Position numbers and translations under genes: made by a program
Shown: positions 52,761-59,740 of the stretch, piece after piece
Position numbering within the stretch: position 1 is the first letter of the stretch
Layout: each line of letters begins with the position of its first letter
DNA from: an uncultured Bacteroidales bacterium
Lineage (GTDB): Bacteria > Bacteroidota > Bacteroidia > Bacteroidales > UBA932
Assembly (NCBI GenBank): GCA_905234285.1
Contig: CAJOHK010000006.1
Coordinates: forward strand, 19,752-83,751
Direction: 5' to 3'
DNA: 64,000 nt
Notes under the pieces: generated by a model
Databases searched by the model: none
What the model was told of the DNA's origin: nothing
The model's input: only the letters and a program-made list of their open reading frames with translations

Positions 52761-53939
52761 TCATAGCAACATCAATGCAAGATCGATGAAGCTCATGGGG
52801 CCCGTCTGATAATGAGTACGGCTGTTATCCCGTAGGTAACAAACCCAGTGAAAAGGGGCGCGGAGTTGTTGCACCAAGTAATCCGAGCAGATTACAGGTA
52901 TGATTTCATCGTCTTTCGAATGGCGGACAACCACACGAACGCTGGCAGGTAATGGCTTTTTCTCGTCTCTGAGGACGGAAAGTCCTGCCAAGGCGGCTTT
53001 CAGGTGGCGGATGTCGTCGTTCTCTTCCTCCGTGAAGAAGTCGGGATGCAGATAGTCGTGTACATTGTTCCCGTATTCTTCGGCCAGGTCTTTGGGGTTT
53101 CGGCTCCCGTCGGCTATTTTCGTGTATTCCTCCAGGACGCGCCCTTTGAAAAGATACTCCGGATGGAGGTCGGCATTCAGCCAGGCGTTGAGGCTTTGGA
53201 CAAATCCGGGATAAATCAAATAGCCCATTTCTCCGGTGGCCAGGCTGTGTTCTAGAACCAGAGAGGGGTCATAGGCTCCGCTGCCGATGCACAGACCCTT
53301 CAGGCGGATGCCAGGCGTTTCGGCATAACGGTAGGCCAGTGCCAGCGCGCCGGGCGCCCCCAGAGAATAACCGCAGATATAGGTGTTTGCTGGAAGTTTG
53401 CGCTTCCGGTACTGCGTAAAGAATTCCTTGGCTGCTTCCTGGAGGTGGGCCGATACTTCTGCACTGTTCTCGCACATCTGATAGGCGATGGTGAGTGAAT
53501 CGGTGCTGCCATATCCGATGTTGTCGGGAATCAGGGTGACATAGCCCAGAATGGAAGCCATTACTTCCGGAGAATAGAGACGACGGCTTCCGCAAAGTTT
53601 AGATTCCCGGTTGTAGGGAAGCATTTGTACGGTCCCGCGAAACACACCATGCTCGGGGAAGGCAATGAGCCCGGATGCCACGGTTTCCCGTCCCTTGGGA
53701 TCGAGGGTCCTGTAGGTGAGAGATACACAGTGGATGCGTCTTCCCAGCATCTTGAGGATGCGGAAAGCTTTCCCGAGATCTTCTTTTCGTGTGATAATGC
53801 TGAATTCCTGAATGACCGAGTCTATCTGCTGGTCCAGTGTGAGGGTCTGCTCCTGCAACACGGAAACCAAGCGCCCTTGTCCGGAAGCAGCAGTCCGGAC
53901 AAGGAGGAGAAGCGCTATGGTCAGCAGCATGTTTTTCAT
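52761..53939 (-). CDS. Secreted alpha/beta hydrolase (lipase/esterase-like)
   Basis: The protein of about 392 residues has a signal peptide in MKNMLLTIALLLLVRTAASGQ (the frame extends to 53975, but the ATG at 53939 gives the signal). The nucleophile elbow is GYSLGAPGA, the acid lies in RHSKDDEIIP and the His in NSRTHYQTG, a full triad. IPDNIGYGSTDS resembles the secretory lipase group. Substrate is unknown. It is divergent from the Kelch-AraC regulator gene, which may control it. Confidence 0.83.
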   Translation of the reverse strand: MKNMLLTIALLLLVRTAASGQGRLVSVLQEQTLTLDQQIDSVIQEFSIITRKEDLGKAFRILKMLGRRIHCVSLTYRTLDPKGRETVASGLIAFPEHGVFRGTVQMLPYNRESKLCGSRRLYSPEVMASILGYVTLIPDNIGYGSTDSLTIAYQMCENSAEVSAHLQEAAKEFFTQYRKRKLPANTYICGYSLGAPGALALAYRYAETPGIRLKGLCIGSGAYDPSLVLEHSLATGEMGYLIYPGFVQSLNAWLNADLHPEYLFKGRVLEEYTKIADGSRNPKDLAEEYGNNVHDYLHPDFFTEEENDDIRHLKAALAGLSVLRDEKKPLPASVRVVVRHSKDDEIIPVICSDYLVQQLRAPFHWVCYLRDNSRTHYQTGPMSFIDLALMLL

Positions 53940-54035
53940 TGATTCAAAGATGCGGATAATCAGGACTATGGTCAAGTCCTAATTGCTCCAAAGGGCTATA
54001 TAGGCTAAGATTAATTGAATTGTTACCTTGTTTTT

Positions 54036-54087
54036 GTGAAAAACGTACTATTTTCACTTAAAGTGTCACCCGAAGAAGGTATCTTTG
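54036..54087 (+). promoter_or_regulatory. Operator-like inverted repeats and -7 box of the Kelch-AraC gene
   Basis: GTGAAAA (54036-54042) and TTTTCAC (54051-54057) form a 7-bp inverted repeat with 8-nt spacer. CACTTAAAGTG (54055-54065) overlaps it. The -7 box TATCTTTG is at 54080-54087. The inverted repeats cover the -33 region, so a bound regulator would act on this promoter. Confidence 0.6.
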
Positions 54088-54106
54088 TGTTGCTAACAAG
54101 TTTTGT

Positions 54107-55744
54107 ATGAGAGTTGTCTGTTTGTTCCTGCTGTTGTCTATGATGCTTGCCTGTACAAAGGCCGCTTCTCCAGAACCCATTGAGAAGGAGGGTGTCACCT
54201 TTAGTTATATGGAGTCTGAAAGCCTTCCGCCCATGCTTCATCCCAGGGCCTGTTTCGTCCTCCAGGAGGTGAATGGTGACTTGCTGGCCATAGGAGGACA
54301 TACCACCGGTTTCCTCACTACGGCCACGGCCGAGTTTTTCCATAAGGGGCGATGGACCGAGATTCCCACCCTGTATCCTCACGACGGCGCTTTTTCTGTG
54401 CCTCTTAAGGGGGGATTCGTGCTGGTTGGCGGTGGCTATGAGAGCAGTTTCGGCATAGGACAGACTTGGGGCGTAGAAAAGTTCGATCCTGGCACAAAAT
54501 CCTTTTCTCCCATGCCCATTCTGGACCGGAATCGGGCCCATGCCAGTGCATTGGAGCTCCCGGACGGACATCTGGTCATCAGTGGCAACTGGTTTGCGCC
54601 GGATGCGGTTGAACGATATCGACCCGACGGTGAGGCCTCTCATTGGCAGGAAGTGAGCGAAGAAAGGAGCTATCCTTATATTGTTCCCGTAGGACCTGAA
54701 GAGATATGGGTGTTCGGCGGAAATTGCGGGTCCCGGATGCAGGAGCTGCTGGGAACGGTGGATGTAGTTGGGGGAGAGCCCTTTATCCCGGAGTTGTTCC
54801 AGGAATGGATGCCGGTATCGGCCTATGAACGGAATGTGACGGCGGGGGTATACAACATAGGTCCGTGGACCTATCTGATTCCTGCCGTGAACGGGGAAGG
54901 ACAGCTGGCCGCCATGAAAGTGTCTTCTGAAGGTTTTTCGCTGTTGGAAATGGATCATCCGTTGCCCATGCAGGGGCCTTGGGGGGCCATTTGGTATGAC
55001 GGCTCTTTCTGGGTGGACTTGTCGTCCAGAACGGCCTGGATTGTGGGGCAGGACATGGAGAAGCACGTTTTTCTGGCGGCCATTGATTACGGCCCTGCGT
55101 TGGAGGGAAGAAAGGCGTCGTTTAAGATGTATTATTCCAAACCTTTGGCGCTTCTTCCCAGGGGGAGTACGGAACTGAGGATGTCGGATGGCCGTTTTGC
55201 CATTGTCGGCGGTTGTATTACTTCCAATTACGAACCCTCTGACGCTGCCTTCATGCTTTATCCTCTGGGACGTCCCATGAAGCCGATTCCTGGGTGGCCG
55301 TTTGTCGTATTGGCCTTGCTCCTGCTGCTAGGTCTCTGGCCCCTGATGAAGAAACAGCGACAGGAAACCGCTGAACTGCCGGAAACTCCGGCCTTCAACG
55401 GGCTCCGCAATCGCTTGGTGGCACTGATGGAAGTGCGGCAGTTCTATCGGAAGAAGGGTCTGAAAATCGCAGATGTAGCGACAGAGTTGGGCACCAATAC
55501 AACCTACATATCGGCCTGCCTGAGCGGCCAGATGGGCACATCGTTCCGCAGTTTTGTGACGGAGTACAGGGTAGCGCATGCCAAACGCCTGATGAAAGAG
55601 CATCCCGAGATGCGGCTTTCGCAGGTGGCCGATGAGTCTGGTTTCTCCAACGAGAAAACCTTCTTGCGCACGTTCAAGAGCATTACCGGGCTCACGCCTA
55701 CAGAATGGAAGAAAGGGGCATCTTTTATGATTTCTTCAAAATAA
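54107..55744 (+). CDS. Membrane one-component regulator: Kelch-like sensor, transmembrane helix, AraC DNA-binding domain
   Basis: The protein has 545 residues. The N-terminus is a lipoprotein-like signal (MRVVCLFLLLSMMLACTK). Residues about 40-380 carry repeats such as LLAIGGHTTGFLTTATAEFF and GFVLVGGGYESSFG with RAHASALELPDGHLVISG, typical of Kelch/galactose-oxidase propellers. One transmembrane helix (about 397-414) follows, then a cytoplasmic AraC domain (about 428-545: LKIADVATELGTNTTYISACLSGQ and LSQVADESGFSNEKTFLRTFKS). There is no kinase or receiver. It probably binds a periplasmic ligand and controls nearby genes directly. The divergent hydrolase is a candidate target. Confidence 0.85.
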   Translation: MRVVCLFLLLSMMLACTKAASPEPIEKEGVTFSYMESESLPPMLHPRACFVLQEVNGDLLAIGGHTTGFLTTATAEFFHKGRWTEIPTLYPHDGAFSVPLKGGFVLVGGGYESSFGIGQTWGVEKFDPGTKSFSPMPILDRNRAHASALELPDGHLVISGNWFAPDAVERYRPDGEASHWQEVSEERSYPYIVPVGPEEIWVFGGNCGSRMQELLGTVDVVGGEPFIPELFQEWMPVSAYERNVTAGVYNIGPWTYLIPAVNGEGQLAAMKVSSEGFSLLEMDHPLPMQGPWGAIWYDGSFWVDLSSRTAWIVGQDMEKHVFLAAIDYGPALEGRKASFKMYYSKPLALLPRGSTELRMSDGRFAIVGGCITSNYEPSDAAFMLYPLGRPMKPIPGWPFVVLALLLLLGLWPLMKKQRQETAELPETPAFNGLRNRLVALMEVRQFYRKKGLKIADVATELGTNTTYISACLSGQMGTSFRSFVTEYRVAHAKRLMKEHPEMRLSQVADESGFSNEKTFLRTFKSITGLTPTEWKKGASFMISSK

Positions 55745-55748
55745 TTGT

Positions 55749-55756
55749 TAAATTTG
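55749..55756 (+). promoter_or_regulatory. -7 promoter box (TAAATTTG) of the acyl-CoA synthetase gene
   Basis: TAAATTTG lies just after the Kelch-AraC stop codon and 30 nt before the synthetase ATG. Confidence 0.6.
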
Positions 55757-55786
55757 CAAGCTAGTACGAAACCTTAAACCAAAAAT

Positions 55787-57433
55787 ATGTCTAACTATCC
55801 TCATTATCTGCAGCGGTTGCAGGATGCAACCCGCAAGTTCTGGGACAAGCCCGCACTCAATACCATCGGCGGTGATTCCTTCACCTATGCCCAGATGGCT
55901 ACCGATATTGCCCGCTTCCACATTATCTTCGAGAAGGCCGGTTTCAAGAAAGGCGACAAAATTGCCCTCTGCGCCAACAACGGTGCCAAGTGGGGTTTCG
56001 CCTACCTGGCTGTAAACACCTTCGAGACGGTTATCGTCCCCATCCTGGCCGATTTTACCCCGGACAGCGTGATGGGTCTGGTGAATCACTCGGAGAGCGT
56101 GGCGCTGTTCACCAATTCTGCCCGCTGGGCCAAGATGGACGCCGAGAAGATGCCCGGCCTCAAAGTGGTCTTTGACGTTGACAACTGGAAAGTTCTCTTT
56201 TGCCGCGATGCCAAAATCCAGGAAGCTGTAGATCATTGGGACGAGCTCTTCGCCGCCAAGTATCCCGAGGGATTCGGCCCGGACGACGTGAAGTTCCCCA
56301 CCGACAACTGGGACGACCTCTCCACCATCAACTATACTTCCGGCTCTACCGGAGACCCCAAGGGTGTCATGCTCACGTACCGCAACTTCAGCGCTAACGT
56401 AGACTTTAGCCAGCGTAACGTGCCGGCCGGTGACAAGATGGTTTCCATGCTGCCCATGGCCCACATGTACGGTCTGGTGATCGAGTTCCTGTATCCGCTG
56501 TGCAACGGTACCTCCATTTACTGGATGGGCAAGGCTCCCACCCCGGCTACCCTCCTCAAGGCCTTCGCCGAAGTAAAACCTTACCTCCTCATTACCGTTC
56601 CGCTGGTGATGGAGAAGATCTACAAGAGCAAGGTGAAGCCCACCCTGGAGAAACCCCTCATCAAGTTCCTTCTCAAGGTCCCCGGCCTTAACAACGTCAT
56701 TTACAAGAAGGTGAAGGACGGTCTGGTACAGGCCTTCGGCGGCAATGTGCAGGAGTTCATCATGGGCGGCGCCGCCCTGAATCCGGAGGTGGAACGCCTG
56801 TTCAAGAAGATCAAGTTCCCGTACCTGGTGGGTTACGGCATGACAGAAGCCTGCCCGCTGCTGGCCTATGAACACTGGACCAAGTATGTGGCCGGCTCCT
56901 GCGGCAAGGCCGTAGATGTGGCCGAGGTCCGGATTGACTCCGAAGACCCTCAGCACGTGGTAGGTGAAATCCAGGCTCGCGGTGAGAACATCACCATCGG
57001 CTACTTCAAGAATGAGGAAGCTACCGCCAACGCCTTCACCGAGGACGGCTGGCTGCGCACCGGCGACCTGGGTATCATGGACGCCGACGGCAACATCTTT
57101 ATCCGCGGCCGTTCCAAGAACATGATTCTGGGACCTTCCGGCCAGAATATCTACCCCGAGGAACTGGAAGCCGTGGTAAACAACCAGGATTTTGTAATGG
57201 AGTCCGTGGTGGTAGACCGTGGCGGCAAGTTGGTTGCCCTGGTGTTCCTGGACGAGCAAGCCATCGCCAAGTCCCTCCTGGACGCCGAGGCAAAGGCCGA
57301 GATCCCCGAGAATATCAAGCTGGGCGCCAACCGCCAGTTGCCTAACTACAGCCAGATTGCCAAGGTGGAAATCATGGACAAGCCCTTCGAGAAAACCCCG
57401 AAGATGTCCATCCGTCGGTTCCTGTATAAATAA
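55787..57433 (+). CDS. AMP-binding long-chain acyl-CoA synthetase family protein
   Basis: The 548-residue adenylate-forming enzyme activates a fatty acid with ATP and CoA. Motifs are INYTSGSTGDPKGVMLTYRN (P-loop-like), VGYGMTEACPLLAYEH, DGWLRTGDLGIMDADGNIFIRGRSKNMI and a late KTPKMSIRR carrying the catalytic Lys. Closest are the Bacteroidales AMP-binding proteins related to FadD. No signal peptide is seen, so it is cytoplasmic or peripheral. A chimeric remnant follows after 9 nt. Confidence 0.93.
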   Translation: MSNYPHYLQRLQDATRKFWDKPALNTIGGDSFTYAQMATDIARFHIIFEKAGFKKGDKIALCANNGAKWGFAYLAVNTFETVIVPILADFTPDSVMGLVNHSESVALFTNSARWAKMDAEKMPGLKVVFDVDNWKVLFCRDAKIQEAVDHWDELFAAKYPEGFGPDDVKFPTDNWDDLSTINYTSGSTGDPKGVMLTYRNFSANVDFSQRNVPAGDKMVSMLPMAHMYGLVIEFLYPLCNGTSIYWMGKAPTPATLLKAFAEVKPYLLITVPLVMEKIYKSKVKPTLEKPLIKFLLKVPGLNNVIYKKVKDGLVQAFGGNVQEFIMGGAALNPEVERLFKKIKFPYLVGYGMTEACPLLAYEHWTKYVAGSCGKAVDVAEVRIDSEDPQHVVGEIQARGENITIGYFKNEEATANAFTEDGWLRTGDLGIMDADGNIFIRGRSKNMILGPSGQNIYPEELEAVVNNQDFVMESVVVDRGGKLVALVFLDEQAIAKSLLDAEAKAEIPENIKLGANRQLPNYSQIAKVEIMDKPFEKTPKMSIRRFLYK

Positions 57434-57442
57434 GTCGTCCCG

Positions 57443-57685
57443 GTGACGGCCCTGGTTACAGGTGCCAGCTCCGGTATGGGGCTGGAATTTGCCCGGGCGC
57501 TGGTGCGGGATACGGACTTTGTGAACAAGCTCAAAAGCGGGGAGATAACCCGCAGTGAATGTGGACATTCCAATTATTGTATAGGCCGGATGTATACGCT
57601 GGAAATGAAGTGCAACCGTTGTGTGGCCCATTTGCCGGAATCGCTCCGGAAAGAAGTGGAAAAGGCCGAGAGACAATGGAAATGA
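57443..57685 (+). pseudogene. Chimeric remnant: start of an SDR joined to the end of an NADH:flavin oxidoreductase
   Basis: The 80-residue frame starts with GTG. Residues 2-20 (TALVTGASSGMGLEFARAL) are the Rossmann start of a short-chain dehydrogenase. The remainder (DFVNKLKSGEITRSECGHSN and onward to RMYTLEMKCNRCV and LPESLRKEVEKAERQWK) resembles the C-terminal tail of an Old Yellow Enzyme-type NADH:flavin oxidoreductase with its Cys-rich end. Neither part can form its domain, so this looks like the scar of a deletion between two adjacent genes. It could still be expressed with the synthetase. Confidence 0.72.
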
Positions 57686-57715
57686 GCGGACGGCTTCGAG
57701 AATACGTTTCGCTAC

Positions 57716-57756
57716 CTGCCATATTGTCAGCCAGACGCCATTGGCGCATTATTTGA
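57716..57756 (+). promoter_or_regulatory. Heat-shock-like upstream module of htpG
   Basis: CTGCCATATTGTCAGC (57716-57731) differs at one base from the dnaK copy. TGGCGCATTATTTGA (57742-57756) begins 26 nt after the start of the first element, exactly as at dnaK. No TAnnTTTG box is seen before htpG. Confidence 0.7.
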
Positions 57757-57761
57757 CTATG

Positions 57762-57794
57762 CCAAACCGGCCCTCAAAAAGGGTCGGTTTTTGG
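57762..57794 (+). promoter_or_regulatory. htpG leader hairpin
   Basis: CCAAACCGGCCCT pairs with AGGGTCGGTTTTTGG around a CAAAA loop, with a 2-nt bulge and one mismatch. It ends 23 nt before the ATG. It resembles a terminator, but its place between module and start suggests a leader structure like that of dnaK. Confidence 0.65.
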
Positions 57795-57817
57795 GAATAG
57801 ATAAAAAACAGAATAAT

Positions 57818-59740
57818 ATGGCAAACAAAGGACAAATTGGCGTAACCACCGAGAACATCTTCCCGGTTATCAAACAGTTTTTGTACAGTGACCATGAGAT
57901 TTTCCTGCGGGAACTGGTGGCCAATGCCGTAGACGCAACGCAAAAAATGAAGGCCCTGGCCACCTCCGGCGACTGCAAGGAGGAGTTGGGTGACCTTCAG
58001 GTGCATATCGAGCTGGACGAGAAGGAGAAAACCCTCAAAATCATCGACAACGGTATCGGCATGACGGAGGAAGAGGTCGATAAATACATCAACCAGATTG
58101 CCTTTTCATCGGCCGGGGAATTCCTGGAGAAATATAAGGACCAGATTGGCAACATCATCGGCCACTTTGGCCTGGGCTTCTACAGCGCCTTCATGGTATC
58201 CAAGAAGGTAACCATTGAGACCCTTTCCTGGAAGGAAGGCGCCAAGGCCGTGAAATGGAGCTGCGACGGTTCCCCCGCTTACGAGATGGAGGAGATCGAG
58301 AAGGCCGACCGGGGCACGGTCATCACCCTGTACCTGGACGACGATTCCACCGAGTATGCCAACAAGACCCGCATTGACATGCTGCTCCAGAAGTACTGCA
58401 AGTTCATGCCCGTTCCCATTGTCTTTGGCAAGGAGCAGGAATGGAAGGACAGCAAGTACGTGGATACGGATAAAGACAAGGTTATCAATGCCGTAGAGCC
58501 CCTGTGGACCAAGGCCCCCAGTGAGCTCAAGGATGAGGATTACCAGAACTTCTACCGTACGCTCTTCCCCATGAACGAGGAACCGCTGTTCTGGATTCAC
58601 CTGAACGTAGATTACCCCTTCAACCTCACGGGTATCCTCTACTTCCCCAAGCTCAAGGACCGTGTGGCCGTGGAGCGCAACAAGATCTCCCTCTACTGCA
58701 ACCAGATGTTCGTAACGGACCACGTAGACAACATCGTGCCCGAATTCATGACCCTGCTGCACGGTGTCATCGACTCCCCGGACATTCCGCTGAACGTAAG
58801 CCGTTCCTACCTGCAGAGCGACGCCGCCGTCAAGAAAATCTCTACCTACATTACCAAGAAGGTGGCCGACCGCCTGGAAGGCATCTTTAAGGACGAGCGC
58901 GCCCAGCTGGAAGCCAAGTGGGACAACCTCAAGCTCTTTATCGAGTACGGCATGCTCAGTGACGAAAAGTTCTGCGAGCGCGCCCTCAAGTTTGCCCTCC
59001 TCAAGAACACCGATGGCAAGTACTTTAGCCTGGACGAGTACAAATCGGCCGTGGAGAGTACCCAAACCGATAAGGACAAAAAGCTGGTGTACCTCTATGC
59101 CACCAACGTGGAAGAGCAATATGCCTTTATCGAGGCCGCCAAAAACAAGGGTTACGACGTGCTCCTGATGGACTGCGAACTGGACAGCCACTATGTGAAC
59201 TTGCTGGAGCAAAAGCTCACCGACACCCGTTTTGCCCGTGTAGACTCCGACGCCGTAGAAAACCTGATCCCCAAGGAAGACAAGGTAAAACTGGAGATGA
59301 AGGAGGACGAGCGCTACGACCTGGAGAACCTCTTCAAGGCCGTGCTTCCGGAGGGCAATGACTACTACGTGGTGGGCGACAACCTGGGCGCCGATACAGC
59401 CCCCATCCTCATCACCCAGAACGAATTCATGCGCCGTTACCGCGAGATGAGCGCCCTGGGCGGTGGCATGAACTTCTACGGAGAAATGCCCAAGAGCTAC
59501 AACATCACCGTAAACATGGAGCATCCGCTGGTAGGCAAGATTATGGAAGGGAAGCCTGTAGGCGATGTCAAGGCCGACGAGCACAAGGCCGAGCTAAAAA
59601 CCTACGCCGAGGGCAACCAGACGCTGCACCAGATGGTAGACCTGGCCCTGCTGGCCAACGGCATGCTCAAAGGCAAGGCTTTGAGCGATTTCATTGCCCG
59701 CAGCCAAGAGCTGCTTGATCGGCAATTAATCAAGGATTAG
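57818..59740 (+). CDS. htpG: Molecular chaperone HtpG (Hsp90)
   Basis: The 640-residue Hsp90 has the GHKL ATP site (ELVANAVDATQK, DNGIGMTEEEVDKYI, GHFGLGFYSAFMV), a middle domain and a C-terminal dimer domain. The frame opens at TTG 57791, but the ATG at 57818 (MANKGQIGVTTENIF) follows the leader TAAAAAACAGAATAATATG, nearly identical to that of dnaK. It helps fold client proteins under stress. It overlaps the converging ABC importer gene by 15 nt. Confidence 0.97.
   Translation: MANKGQIGVTTENIFPVIKQFLYSDHEIFLRELVANAVDATQKMKALATSGDCKEELGDLQVHIELDEKEKTLKIIDNGIGMTEEEVDKYINQIAFSSAGEFLEKYKDQIGNIIGHFGLGFYSAFMVSKKVTIETLSWKEGAKAVKWSCDGSPAYEMEEIEKADRGTVITLYLDDDSTEYANKTRIDMLLQKYCKFMPVPIVFGKEQEWKDSKYVDTDKDKVINAVEPLWTKAPSELKDEDYQNFYRTLFPMNEEPLFWIHLNVDYPFNLTGILYFPKLKDRVAVERNKISLYCNQMFVTDHVDNIVPEFMTLLHGVIDSPDIPLNVSRSYLQSDAAVKKISTYITKKVADRLEGIFKDERAQLEAKWDNLKLFIEYGMLSDEKFCERALKFALLKNTDGKYFSLDEYKSAVESTQTDKDKKLVYLYATNVEEQYAFIEAAKNKGYDVLLMDCELDSHYVNLLEQKLTDTRFARVDSDAVENLIPKEDKVKLEMKEDERYDLENLFKAVLPEGNDYYVVGDNLGADTAPILITQNEFMRRYREMSALGGGMNFYGEMPKSYNITVNMEHPLVGKIMEGKPVGDVKADEHKAELKTYAEGNQTLHQMVDLALLANGMLKGKALSDFIARSQELLDRQLIKD

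Noticed and set aside
57762..57794. A simple terminator for the acyl-CoA synthetase transcript
   Set aside because: Possible, but the hairpin lies after the shared heat-shock-like module and close to the htpG start, so it is treated as a leader structure pending transcript mapping.
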